In this document: positions 35,701 to 45,600 of the stretch, piece after piece
Layout of the letters: the number at the start of each line of letters is the position of its first letter
Numbering within the stretch: the first letter of the stretch is position 1
Source: Lineus longissimus
Taxonomy: Eukaryota; Nemertea; Pilidiophora; Heteronemertea; Lineidae
Reading direction: 5' to 3'
NCBI RefSeq assembly: GCF_910592395.1
Contig: NC_088320.1
Location: forward strand, 4,588,001-4,652,000
Length of the DNA: 64,000 nucleotides
Program-made: the position numbers and the translations under genes
The notes under the pieces: model-generated
Told to the model about the DNA's origin: nothing
The model's database searches: none
The model's input: only the letters and a program-made list of their open reading frames with translations

Positions 35701-37590
35701 GTCTTGCCATAAACTCATCTGCGGCAATAACCATACAACAAATGGTTGCATCAGTTTCATCAGATTGGACAGGGGACCAAGAAATCCCGGTTAGTACATT
35801 TTGGTATAAACAAACTAGACATTATTAGCAAAGATTTTAACAGAAATGTAAAGAGGGAACCCGGAAAAGTTTGTGTGCCTTTTATTTTCATGTTTTTTGT
35901 GTTTCATGGTTTTGGTTCCCCTCTCGTGTTGCTGATAGATGAATTGCTTTGGAAGTTAAGAGACCTGGTGTCACCAAAAAATGAAAAAGGCATTATCCCT
36001 TCAAGAGATATTAGATACACGTTGGTATCTGCATGAATCATTACCAAAGTTATCGCTTCTTTTTTTATATATTTCAGAGCATCATCCCATACCAAAGTCC
36101 TGATGGGATAGTGGCAATCCTAGTCAGTGAGCCTATTGCGACAACGGATGTCAGACTCACCATCCAAATGGAGGAGCAATCTATAGAGGACTTCGAGTTG
36201 GAACTTTTGGGGGAGCCACTCATAAATTTTACAGAAGGTAAACTTAGGATTTGTGCTTACCAGCAGGGAGGCAGGGTTAGTGGCAGAGTGGTCAGGCTCA
36301 TAAACGGGAGGTTGTTGGATCAAAATTACAATTACTAAGCCAGTTTGAGGTTACAACATTTTGCGGATGACCATAGTTACACAAAACACTCATCCCACCT
36401 TGGATTGAAACTAGAAAATTATCCATTCCCCTAACAGTGCATATCAGTTATCCAACAACCACCAATTGGACCCTCCCCCTCCAGCTGCTACCTCAAGTCC
36501 CCTTTAAGGCCTATTAACAAATATAACATGGCAAACTGAAAATTCAATGCGATATTAAATTTCAGCTATTGCCAGTCCATTTCGTGGATGTTTCCAATAC
36601 AAGGAGCCTCTACTGGAGATGAAGGATGAGGAGAAAGTAGTCACAAGTGTCATTGAATGTATTCAGCACTGTGTGGCGAATAATCATCCTTACGCTGCAG
36701 TAAGAACAGGTAAGACCAGTTCCCTCCTCTGTAAGTTTCATGCGCTGAAGTTCTGTCAAGGCTGAAATGTTGATACAATGCTAGCAGCATCAGTGATCTG
36801 CGAAGGTTTTTTTTTGGCATTTATGATTGGAAGTCACACTTTTCGATCAGTTGTATGCTTGTAACAATATCTCAAGTCCCACTTTCCATTTTCAGGAGAC
36901 CTGTGCTCATGTGGCTGGGAATTTAATGCCTTTGGAAAACTGATGAATCAGACATGCTCAGTTTGCGAGACCAACATGACCAGCCCATTCTGTAACCAAA
37001 CAGGAATCATGGCAGTCTATCTGACTGTACAAGAGCTGAAGCTAGAGAATCGGACCACCTCCACAACAGAAAGCAGTACCTCTGAGACGACTAATACAAC
37101 TAGCGAGACTAATAGTACAGCTAGTGTCACTACTAATACAACTAGTGTCACTCCTAATACAGGTAGTGTCACTACTAGTACAGGTAGTGACACTACTAGT
37201 ACAGATGGTGTCACTTCTAGTGCAGGTAGTGACACTAATAGTACAGCTAGTGTCACTACTAGTACAGCTGGTGTCACTTCTAGTGCAGCTAGTGATACTA
37301 CTAGTACAGCTGGTGTCACTTCTAGTGCAGCTAGTGACACTACCAGTACAGCTAGTGTCACTTCTAGTGCAGGTAGTGACACTAATAGTACAGCTAGTGT
37401 CACTTCTAGTACAGCTGGTGTCAATTCTAGTGCAGCTAGTGTCACTACTAGTACAACCACTACAGACAGCAGTACCAATACCACTGTTGAAGATGAGAGT
37501 TCGAGTGATACTGATGGTAAGTGTTCAAGCTTTCAGACTTATTTGTGCAATAGAAGGGCAAGCTTTCAGACTTATTTGTGCAAATACTGA
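20753..37590 (+). CDS. Multidomain WSC / C-type lectin protein, secreted or cell-surface (31 exons)
   Basis: Exons: 20753-20809, 22030-22057, 22236-22490, 23071-23322, 23664-23762, 24093-24293, 24536-24685, 24950-25126, 26055-26285, 26710-26973, 27303-27481, 27776-27945, 28134-28282, 28391-28552, 28813-28977, 29354-29593, 29728-30012, 30415-30522, 30825-31010, 31369-31638, 32053-32361, 32632-32745, 33130-33600, 33773-34033, 34354-34479, 34773-34854, 35231-35340, 35701-35789, 36078-36237, 36566-36709, 36896-37516. Exons 1-2 give a signal peptide. The order is CCP, WSC1, WSC2, two-Cys1, CTLD1, WSC3, insert, two-Cys2, CTLD2, WSC4, two-Cys3, CTLD3, WSC5, two-Cys4, CTLD4, WSC6, two-Cys5, insert, WSC7, Ser/Thr-rich tail. 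Every frame joins, giving ~2,038 codons to 37516. The C terminus is unresolved: reading through the last donor reaches TGA at 37588-37590, and I found no convincing transmembrane exon downstream. WSC and CTLD modules generally bind carbohydrate, so extracellular glycan recognition is likely but inferred. The combination recalls polycystin-1, which has one WSC and one CTLD, but REJ, PKD-repeat and channel parts are absent. Confidence 0.85.
21379..21617. mobile_element. MITE-like element in intron 1
   Basis: The ends 'actcttagaa' and 'ttctaagagt' are inverted. Inside them, 'aaggtttttgagct' and 'acacaaatatgca' recur in inverted order, giving arms of about 60 bp around a short centre. The element is 239 bp, has no coding capacity and lies between exons 1 and 2 of the lectin gene. 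Confidence 0.7.
21723..21843. mobile_element. Short MITE-like element in intron 1
   Basis: The terminal inverted repeats 'ttactgtgtagacgct' and 'agcgtctacacagtaa' bound about 120 bp. The element sits in the same intron as the larger fold-back element and has no coding capacity. No clear target duplication was seen. Confidence 0.65.
22236..22490 (+). other. Sushi/CCP-like domain exon of the lectin gene
   Basis: One phase 1-1 exon encodes about 85 residues with four cysteines (FACRS, YACPSG, WHCTL, SQICT) and the terminal W(S)PKNGRSQIC pattern typical of complement-control (sushi) modules, where C1-C3 and C2-C4 are disulfide-bonded. It is the first module after the signal peptide. The exon end at 22490 was preferred over 22494 because only it keeps the frame into WSC1. 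Confidence 0.65.
22813..22882 (-). repeat. Dispersed repeat, copy 1 (inverted)
   Basis: The reverse complement of this 70-bp intronic segment matches 29128-29205 throughout, including 'ttacac(g/a)aagtcgcc' and 'aatagggg'. A weaker relative appears near 51,125-51,180. It is a short dispersed element of unknown class. Confidence 0.65.
23071..24293 (+). other. WSC domains 1 and 2 (tandem)
   Basis: WSC1 is a single exon (23071-23322). WSC2 is split over two exons (23664-23762, 24093-24293) by a phase-1 intron placed shortly after its third cysteine. Each carries the full eight-cysteine WSC pattern: the opening GCF or GCY, then CxxxC or CxxC, CxC, CxxxC, and a late C(G). In WSC1 the late part reads ETCGGVGPVYSVY. 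WSC domains occur in yeast cell-wall sensors, kremen and polycystin-1 and are thought to bind glycans. Confidence 0.85.
24536..26285 (+). other. Two-Cys module 1 plus CTLD1
   Basis: The exon at 24536-24685 encodes a ~50-aa module with a Cys pair (ASCYDLFKNGV ... HSCTM). Exons 24950-25126 and 26055-26285 encode a long-form C-type lectin-like domain: six cysteines (RCQEGW, GNCYLL, DSCYE, HNCVRV, EPCALK, HVCQK) and the WWIGL core. The calcium/sugar triplets EPN or QPD and the WND motif are absent. Classical mannose- or galactose-type Ca-dependent binding is therefore not expected. Confidence 0.85.
25161..25366. repeat. Three-copy 69-bp tandem repeat
   Basis: Units starting 'taaactatactagtaaatga' begin at 25161, 25230 and 25299, giving exact 69-bp spacing with only one or two substitutions between copies. 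The array lies in the intron that splits CTLD1. The unit ends 'gccgcttctatataactt'. It is a recent minisatellite with no spacer structure. Confidence 0.9.
26710..28282 (+). other. WSC3 and first beta-rich insert
   Basis: WSC3 (26710-26973) has all eight cysteines in one exon (YVGCIED, ICMQDC, TCRC, VCNILC, KCGG). Exons 27303-27481, 27776-27945 and 28134-28282 encode about 165 residues with only two cysteines that match no module I recognise; their alternating hydrophobic pattern suggests beta strands. Intron phases inside the insert are 0 and 2, but it enters and leaves in phase 1, so it too is a shufflable unit. Confidence 0.75.
28024..28048 (+). repeat. 25-nt G homopolymer in an intron
   Basis: An uninterrupted run of 25 G lies about 85 bp upstream of the exon at 28134. 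Such a run can form G-quadruplexes and is error-prone in sequencing and replication, so its true length is uncertain. Confidence 0.9.
28391..29593 (+). other. Two-Cys module 2 plus degenerate CTLD2
   Basis: The module exon 28391-28552 contains SCNEVYLNEMPSGEYLL ... KCSFD. CTLD2 (28813-28977, 29354-29593) keeps the opening CPHHW, SCYFF and YYCFA and the final VVCK, plus an FWWADG core. It has lost the internal C2-C3 cysteine pair present in CTLD1, 3 and 4. The domain probably folds through the outer disulfide only, and its ligand site is likely altered. Confidence 0.8.
29128..29205 (+). repeat. Dispersed repeat, copy 2
   Basis: This matches the reverse complement of 22813-22882 across its whole length with small indels. 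It lies in the intron that splits CTLD2. Two copies in opposite orientation in different introns of one gene point to independent insertions rather than exon-block duplication. Confidence 0.65.
29728..31638 (+). other. WSC4, two-Cys module 3, CTLD3
   Basis: WSC4 (29728-30012) has the full eight cysteines. The module (30415-30522) is the shortest copy (TACEDLADQGI ... YNISGEIKQCYF). CTLD3 (30825-31010, 31369-31638) has six cysteines (ACPEGY, SCYQI, NCKGI, SPCNS, FTCQP, YICEK) and a HLGATR core in place of WIGL. It is split by a phase-1 intron at the same place as CTLD1 and CTLD2. Confidence 0.85.
32053..33600 (+). other. WSC5, two-Cys module 4, CTLD4
   Basis: WSC5 (32053-32361) has eight cysteines with a longer spacer between CxC and CxxxC. 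The module (32632-32745) reads NNCLDLYMNNV ... YITCGFS. CTLD4 (33130-33600) is encoded by one 471-bp exon, so it lacks the intron that splits CTLD1-3. It has six cysteines (ECSQGW, SCYSF, EHCRA, FLCRL, GKCSS, AICEK) and no EPN, QPD or WND motif. Confidence 0.85.
33773..36237 (+). other. WSC6, two-Cys module 5, second beta-rich insert
   Basis: WSC6 (33773-34033) has YLGCYAA, CINLC, CYC, CAMSC and TCGM, eight cysteines in all. The module exon 34354-34479 has ETCLELLSAGV ... VSCNTEN. Instead of a CTLD, four exons follow (34773-34854, 35231-35340, 35701-35789, 36078-36237). They encode about 147 cysteine-free residues with an alternating hydrophobic, beta-sandwich-like pattern that I cannot assign to a family. 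Confidence 0.75.
34879..35150. repeat. 51-bp minisatellite, about five to six copies
   Basis: 'acattgctcatccc' recurs at 34924, 34975, 35027, about 35078 and 35128, a period of ~51 bp, with 'gtgtgttccccag' in each unit. The array lies in the intron between exons 34773-34854 and 35231-35340 of the lectin gene. Because 51 is a multiple of three, long frames stay open through it on both strands, but they are not in phase with the upstream exon. Confidence 0.85.
36566..37516 (+). other. WSC7 and Ser/Thr-rich mucin-like tail
   Basis: WSC7 is split (36566-36709, 36896 onward) by an intron just before its CxC, a different position from the WSC2 intron. All eight cysteines are present (RGCFQY, ECIQHC, LCSC, TCSVC, FCNQT). 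The same last exon continues into about 150 residues of Thr/Ser/Ala/Gly-rich repeat with several N-x-S/T sites. Dense O-glycosylation is expected, as in a stalk that lifts the lectin modules off a surface. Confidence 0.85.
37087..37470 (+). repeat. Coding 21/42-bp repeat (Ser/Thr-rich heptads)
   Basis: The translation is a run of heptads of the form T-[TSN]-S-[TA]-[AG]-[SG]-[VD], about 17 copies. They pair into 14-residue higher-order units (for example TTSTAGVTSSAASD, residues in order). At DNA level 'actagtacagctggtgtcac' and variants recur every 21 or 42 bp. Copy number is probably polymorphic. Confidence 0.85.
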
Positions 37591-39690
37591 GACTACTAGT
37601 ACATACAGTGAGACTACTACTTTTGGCGAAACCACTTCGGTCATCAGTACCACTCATTCAAAGGCCTCAAAGGAGAAAGACCCTTTAATTGGCTGATGAA
37701 ACTTCAGTGACCAGAATAGCTCGTTACCGGTACATATTGTGAAGGTGGGCCAATTTTCCATTCTTGTGAACTCAAACATAAAGATCTTGGGTAAGACAAT
37801 TTGAAAAGGTTTGCAACATCTGGATTTGACGAGCAGACTATACACCTGAATGAAGTCATCCCCAAGGTAAGCTGGATGAATGTGATGATTGTGGCTGTAT
37901 TCTCTGGATGTGGCCACACTCAAATGAAGACAACCTTCAGGTCAGCTGGATGATTGAATGTGGTGAATGTAGTTGTATTCTCTGAATGTTGCACAGTGAT
38001 AGTGATAGTGACTGTGTGTTTGTAAGGTATGGCCTAGGCCAGTATCTTTGCTGTTACCTTGCAAAATTGAAAGATTAGATTTTAGCAGTGATCCTGTTGC
38101 CCGAGACCACTCGGTTTCTGAGTAGTGATAGGGAAACCAGATATTTTTCCCTTTAAAAATTACATTGGAGGACTACTGGTAAAGAAGGATGACCAGCTCC
38201 ACTTGGCAGGTTGCCCGATTGACTGTTAGATCCAAAGCCGCAAAATCAACAACTAAATTGGTTATTTACATGCCAAAAATAAAAAGCAAAAAGCAACAAG
38301 CAACATAAATTAACAAAGCTTTTTATCATGATCTCAGCATTTACTCAATATACAAAATGTACTTTAAGAGTACGAATACATTGCATATCTTTGTCAAAAT
38401 AGGATTTGACACAAGCTCAATAAAACAACAGAATCAATAGGACAAAGCTTGTCCCTGCTATTGTTTCTGTATTGACAACTTGAAAGTTAGGAATAGAACA
38501 CAATAGAAGGGCTAGCTTTTCCCCACTTTACCTTGCATAATAAATATAAGCTTTCAAAATCAAGAAAAGAACAGAAATATGTGGGTTTTTTCATGCAGGA
38601 TGGGAGGGGCTGACAACTAGATATTGCAAATTGCCACCCCTCCCAATACGAGAAGTAATATCATACCTTCGTTGAGAATCCTTGAATAAGGGACTCTTTC
38701 AATAGGCTCATACACACCACACATCCGGACAGTCCTCGGTTGTCACACTTTACAACCATACAGAAGCTGGCGAGGTCATTTTCTGTTACATATTCGGGCT
38801 GTTTAGTGCATACTACCACACTTCCCACCATTATCTATGGTAGGCACCATCACAATGATTTTATTCCATATTTTGCATGTTGCTACACATCAGTCTATTT
38901 TTGGTGGACAAAGACTTTCCGGCAAAAATATAATAGGGTTACGATGCCGGGAATGATGATGATGATGATGATGATCTCATGTTTTACAACAAAAGGTATG
39001 TCAAGCAGCTGTCCAGGATGACCTTCACTGTGATAATTTTCTTTCGCTCAGACCAGTAAGGCATCTGAATTGTAATTCTACATTTCATTTTTTGCTGAGA
39101 CACCAATTGTTCCACTATAGACAGCTGTAGAGCCCCCAGGATAACAAGAGGCCCAAGGGCACGGCGCTCAGCTGTGTTCAAACCATGTACTAGTATAATG
39201 GACAAACAGTCTTTCAAGGTGACACCAGAACGTACACTAGCACTAGCAAATGTTTGTAGTCCACCATACATTAGTTCATACAGCCGTTGAATCTAAACTA
39301 AATGTAGATTGTCTCATGTTGCACGTGTCTAAAGTAGGATACCTGCAGCACTGTAGCATCCTCACATTACCACCCCAAGAGTGTTCATGTTATTATGCAA
39401 TAAGTTCTTTGTCTCTTTGTAAAGTTCACTGAAATAAAAACAAGGTACTAGAAATAAGTCATCGAATTGATAGTTAAAGGGGTTCGCCATTTGCATTTTT
39501 GGAGGCTCAGGAAAATAGAGATTCCGTTATACACAATGCTGGAGTGCAGTGATTATGCATGAAAATTTGTAAACCTCATAGCATGCTGCTATCAAACAAG
39601 GTATATATATTTTAGTGTGGAGTATTATGGCCAGTTTACTGGCTTCCAATAAGGTGGATCAAGTGACCTAGTGACGTAATCAGCAAATGG
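37591..39690. other. Convergent intergenic region, 3' ends of the lectin gene and NCAPG2
   Basis: A 22-bp duplication ('agctttcagacttatttgtg', then 'ca') spans the unresolved lectin C terminus at about 37530-37583. AATAAA motifs on the plus strand at 38278 and 38419 could end the lectin transcript. A (GAT)n microsatellite lies near 38,953-38,975. No further gene is recognised. Confidence 0.45.
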
Positions 39691-39691
39691 C

Positions 39692-42600
39692 CTATACATA
39701 CATTTTGACGGAATCCTCGGCCATATCTGGTTCCTCTAATTCCTCAAACTTCAACTGGACAGTCATGACGCAGTCCTTTAGAGCAGATGAGGTCGGTTTA
39801 GCTGGAATAAAAATGAGTTTTGGGTTTGTAGTCTGATATCAATGAGGATATAGGTTAACACATGTTTTTTGCGGCCCTAAATGTGTGGATTGTTCCCAAA
39901 CCGCTTCCCACATACACACACAACTCGATGACCCCGTCTTACCTTTCATTATAATGTCGAGTATGTGAAGAACGGCGGTATATCCCTGTATATCCTGCAA
40001 GACCCCAGCTTTGGTGCACTGGTGGAGCTCTTCCAGGAACAAACTACACAGCTTATTCTGTTTCACGACTACGTCCATCAGAAGGTTTGAGAGCGGCGGC
40101 AACTCTTGGACCTTTTTACACGAAAGGACTTCACCTTCCTGCAAACGGAACAACAATCAAAATTAAACTTCTGTCATCAACATAAGAAGATTGATAATGG
40201 AATCCTATGACCGGGTCATATTCCACACTTCCAGAATTTCCTATATTGGCCAACTTGATCATGATCATACCTGCCAACCCCTGATTTACCCCATCAGGAC
40301 TCTCAAGTCGCGAGTCAGATTACTGTAAAATCACTCTTGAAATCACTCCTGAAATCACTCTTGGCAGCAAATGCATTGCAGCTGCCTATCTCATGCACAG
40401 CAAGAATCTAGGTCAATTTGCCGAAAAAACAGTGATTGTTATGAAAACGCATGCGTGGTATCAAAGTGGCTCTCCAGATAAAAGTTAGAAAAGTTTTGCT
40501 TGCACAAAATTCTTGCTCAACACTAAACACTAACAAACTTACTGACATACTTACCTCTGCAACAGTTCTTGTGACCTCGGAGACAACGGCGGCCATGATG
40601 GTTGCCATGACGTCGTTGGACACTATCTTTAAACTGTTAGGATGACTGTAGTACGCGCGTACAGCTTCACCAAAAGCTGGTTTAACATCGTGAAAAATCT
40701 GAAATAAAATTGATAAATAATGTCATTGTCACCAAGGATCTGTGTTATTTCTACACGTTCTCTCATTTAATTCTAGTCATTAGCGATATCAGGAGACGGG
40801 TCAGCCCAGGCAATCATATCTTATCCATAGTTTTGTTTAGCCAAAAGACAAACAACAACCTTTCAAGGAGGCATATCGGACAAAAATCAATGTACTTACT
40901 TTTGTTGATAGCTCAAGATGATTTCTGATGATTTTAGCGAGTGCCTGGACGACCCGACTCAACATACCAGGTATGACGTCGGTGTTGGTCCCGATGCCTT
41001 CATCTGTTTCATCTGTCTTCAGTGAGTAGGTGTACTCTGTCATTTGGTAGAGAAGCTTTACACAGGGGAGAATCAATGTTGGAAGCGAGTCTAAAATTTC
41101 AAAAAAAGTTTTTAAAATCAATGCCATGGAATAAAATGGGAACATCTCACAATATGTTATGCCTTTATTTTGATAATGAATCTATAGGCCAGAAGCTGAC
41201 AATGCCCCAATGGGAAGCTTGTCCTGTACTTCAGCCAGGAAGGGGAAATGTCTCAGCAGTTTCTGTGCAGGACTACAGAAGCAAACAGCAACCCCTGATT
41301 TCCTCAGGATGAAGTTGTACACGAATGGCATTGATACACTTTGTACATGAACAAGTGTCATGTGTTCAGGGAAGTACAGCAAGAAATGCACAAACCTGTG
41401 TCCAGGACCAGGTTCGCAAAGTCTGCAATCAGTGACGAGAATTCTTCATCTCCGACTCCAACCAGAAACATATTCCCAGCCACAGTCAGCAAGACGTCGA
41501 CCAGTTTTTCCGCCAGCTCCTTGAGAGCTGAGGCGTCGGCATCAGAGAGAGCCCGCTTCTCGCCCGCTTGGGCTGCAGTGTTGCCCAAGGCGGAAAGAAG
41601 TTCTATGTCTGCCCAGGGCAGGAGTTGCTCAAATGATGCGACTGCACTGTGCGTGTTGTCCTCCTGAAACAGATAACACAGAATATAGAGAACACGAGCA
41701 AAAAATAATGTTTCATAATATCGTGCTACCTCAAAACCAATTCATATTTTGCAGTAGCACACATCTCGTCTGCTTACATGTATTCCTGCAGCTCTGCAAA
41801 CTCATTATTCAGTATTGCATTTACTTCGTGGTTAAACAGCAAGAGCAAAAAAATTTTATAAATCTTAGATATAATGCATGTCACCAACAGATCACCACAG
41901 CATTTAAAAAAATAATATCTTACCGGATCGTGCAGCAAGACTTCCAGTTTGCAGTACATCTCAAAGGCCTCGACGAGAAACTCGTCGCTACAGTGCTTGC
42001 TCAGCTGGTTGTTGGTCTCAAAGCGTTTCCTAATACAGGCCTGCAGTGAAGAAATTATCAGATATAGTTCAAATCATAAATGTTGACCATGAAGTCGATT
42101 ACTGATTGCTCCCTTTCATAGGCCCCCTGTCACATTAGCGGAGTTGTATTCTACCATTTTATGGCATAGTCAGGTTTCCTTATGCCGTATTTTGCATCAT
42201 AATTTTTCATTTGTAACAATTCTTATAATTCATGACCTACCATAACAGTCTTTAGCTGAGCTGTGATCTCCCTGAGTCTTGGCAATGAATCTTTCAGTAC
42301 CACTTCCCGACACGCATAACCCCTAACCAGGTAGCTCATGTAATGCAGCCCAAGCACGGGCTTGGGATCTACTGGGTCTTGGAAACACACTTTACGCTCC
42401 TTGGCACCCTAAAAGTTGAGATATACACATTCTCTATGAATAATTCATTCAAAAATTAGTATCAAATTTGAAGAAAAAAAACATATTGACATTATCTTTG
42501 ATAGGACAGCATTAGCACTGTGATTGATTTTTGGATATAAATGTATTCATACTCCCTGAATTTTTATGTTAACACACTGGGGTAGAGATAGGCGTTTAGC

Positions 42601-45600
42601 CAAGCATTTCAATAAAGAAATACAACAAAATAAACAAATAATTCATTCTTACTTTCTTTCCAACCTCTTCCGTAGCCATTTCAAGTCCCCTACTAAACCA
42701 TTCAGCAACCAATTCCAGAACATCATCAACTTTCCCCCAGCTGCACATCGACTCCAGCATGGGGCCGTACTCCTCAGGGGTTTGGTCAGGATGCATATTA
42801 CGCAATTTGGACAGACAACTTTTACTGAAATTCGATCAAATTGGATTGTAAAGACAATAGTCGACTGGTTATCATGATACTATGAGCACAAAATTGGTAC
42901 CAACAATTGAGGGATCGGCATTCATGTGAGCACTAGACAGTGGTGGGTTTAAAGGGTGCGCATGCCCATTTTTCATCGGAGAGCAACAATATTTCAAGGT
43001 GCCTCTACCCAATAAGCAAAAAAATAGTGCCTTTTGTGGCCCAGGTAGCGAGACGTGGTCAATATCTCTTACATGAAATGCTTGTTCACTATTTTTTTCG
43101 GAACTAACCAAAACGAAACATCAGGGTTCAAGGGCTCAAAAGCATAATAGTCTAATGTTTTTTAATACGCACCTGAACATGGGTAGATTATTTGCAGGGA
43201 GGTGCCCGGCCAGCAAAACCATCGCCGAGCAAATCCTCGGATCCTGAAATACTTTGAAAAATCTCGGAAGTGCCATGACAAATTTCTTCTCCAGGGCTCG
43301 TTTGATCTGTGCCGCTTCTGGTGTCTCAAGCAAGTGGCTGATGCCTGTCCAGAGGATGGCCAACGTTTCCATGAAACCTGCCATGATGTCAACATTGTGG
43401 ACGGTGATGTCCATGGAGTCCTCCTCTTCTTCTGGCTGCAAAAAATAAAAGTTTCTGTGAAGCGGATTCTTAATGATTCTTAAGTGTAGTGAATTTTTAT
43501 TACCCGATGATGAAAATTCAAATTATTGCCGAGCTGGCCGTCCTCTGTTGTCTAATCAAGATCTCCCAGGCTCCAGAATATGCAAATGGCAGACCAAAAC
43601 AGAGGTGCCAGCAGAGGGTTTTGGATGTAATTCATCCACTTGCATTCCACATAACTAACCATTTGTGATTCATCACGATCCTTCATCTCGGGGTCTTCTC
43701 TCATGATGCAGTTCAGAATGAAGTTGCATGTCAGTAGCATGAATTTGCCTGAAATTTTTAACAGTAATAGTATTTTGAATATCACAGCCGTTTCTGGCAC
43801 GGTACCAAATCACACATGTTGGCAGAGTGACTCAAACTTTCAGTTAAATTTTGTCAAAGGACGGTAAAAACCCAGGAATAACTCCTCCTCGAAAAATTCA
43901 AATCGGTGTCATTCAACATCAACAATACGAATCTGGATTATCCACATCTTTAGTTCATGCTCTCCATCCTAAAATGACTTTTGTTTGACACAACCTTTTA
44001 CTTATGTCACGTGAATTGTTTGTGTCAGCTTCAATCTGTAAGAGAAAGCACCAGCAAAGAGTTTTAAAGTAAACTAACCAATATCAGTAAGAGACATCCG
44101 TGCGGGCACATATCGGTAAAACTTCCTGGCAGCAGCAGGGTTGGCTTGCAACAGTGCGACGCATCGACTCAACAGAACCTCAGGTGATTTATCCGCAGGC
44201 ATAAAGCTACTGTGGATGAGGTTGGCAATACGTCGGACAACAGGCGCAGAATCCATGGTCAGTCGAACGAGGAGGTGGTCCATTGAGACGACATGCCAGA
44301 CCTGCAATTTGAGAAGACGAGGGTCGGTATGAATACAATATGCCGGCCTTCCACAAGGGTGCAATTTGAATTCACTCATTCATTCATTCATTCATTTATG
44401 ACAGACATAAACACAGACGATTTTATATTTGGTATATCAGTGTACTCCGGTGGTGGTAAACTCTTGATGGCCAAGGACCCAAACACAAAAGAAATGCCAA
44501 CACCAATCGTCTCACTATGAAACCAGAGTGGGTTTTTTTACCAACACCCTGTCTTCTCAAGTCTTTGCGCGACAAGCATTGTAACTGAAGAGGTTATGGA
44601 ACAGGGCAAGTGCATCAGCCAATACCATTCTCATCCACAAACCCAGAGCAAAACTTAGTTCAACTGTGAAAAAGATTCTGAAAGGACCCCCTACCTTAAT
44701 CAAGCGCATGCCTTTAATCTTCAGGAGTAGGTCTACCATGGCAACGCGGACCTTCTCAGAGTTATCATGGATCATATTCTGTAACCTTGGCAAAAGGGTG
44801 TTTAACATGGGGTGGCAAAGATGTTGGCCAACTAAGTGGGTCAAACCCTGAAATAAGAGAAAGTAAACAATACTTGGTAATTCTCAGTCGCTGAAGTCGA
44901 CTTCTTAATGTCACGTATTCTAATAAATATGAAGAAAAAATGTATTGATACAACTTACTCTGAGAACGCTGACCCTGACGTCAGCAGTAGAACAATCCCA
45001 GGCTAAATCGTTGATGATATTCTGCATGAAGCCAATAATGTTGTTTGGCGGGATCAGCTCCCAGTAATCCTTACAGATCCGGCAGACACCTAGGATTGCC
45101 GTCACCCGCACTGTTGGGCAAGGATCATACATCAACGACTGGAATAAGACAGACAAAATATGATGAAAGATTAGGACAAATTACAGAAGAAGATTTTAGT
45201 GTACAGAAGAATAGAATTTTGAGGCTGTATTAACAGTTATTTTGCATTTTTCTAGTGGGTATATATTTTGTCAAGAGTTACCTGAAATATGTCCAACTGC
45301 TTCTGAACGAGATTGTCAGTCTCCACATTGGTGGCACCCTCTCTGTTCAGCGGGAATGCATCAATCAGCAACGCCACTGCATTTGCCCTCACATTACTAT
45401 TGGCAACCTGGAAGGAAAGAGTTTGTTGGTCAAATATGATCCATGGTGAAGTAGGACAAGTGAATTTTTCAATTCTCTTTGGTGAATAGATCCTAGTTTC
45501 CAGTCAACCTCTTCCACAGGGGCACTGCAGTTGCTACGGGTATTTGTTTTTTTAGAAACAGCAACCCCTGTTGACGACAACACAAAACATGCGCTGACTG

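Noticed and set aside
37017-37484. 155-codon minus-strand hydrophobic ORF
   Set aside because: It is the antisense shadow of the Ser/Thr-rich coding repeat. The plus frame continues an eight-cysteine WSC domain and has proper splice sites.
37551-37690. Extra C-terminal exon of the lectin gene (continuing Ser/Thr-rich frame to a TGA near 37,696)
   Set aside because: It would need an intron of only about 35 bp. The frame is attractive but the splice is implausible, so the C terminus is left open.
37980-38030. Possible transmembrane exon (VIVIVTVCL, then stop) for the lectin gene
   Set aside because: Acceptor and phase fit, but the hydrophobic segment is only nine residues and arises from a 'gatagt' repeat, which is too weak to annotate.
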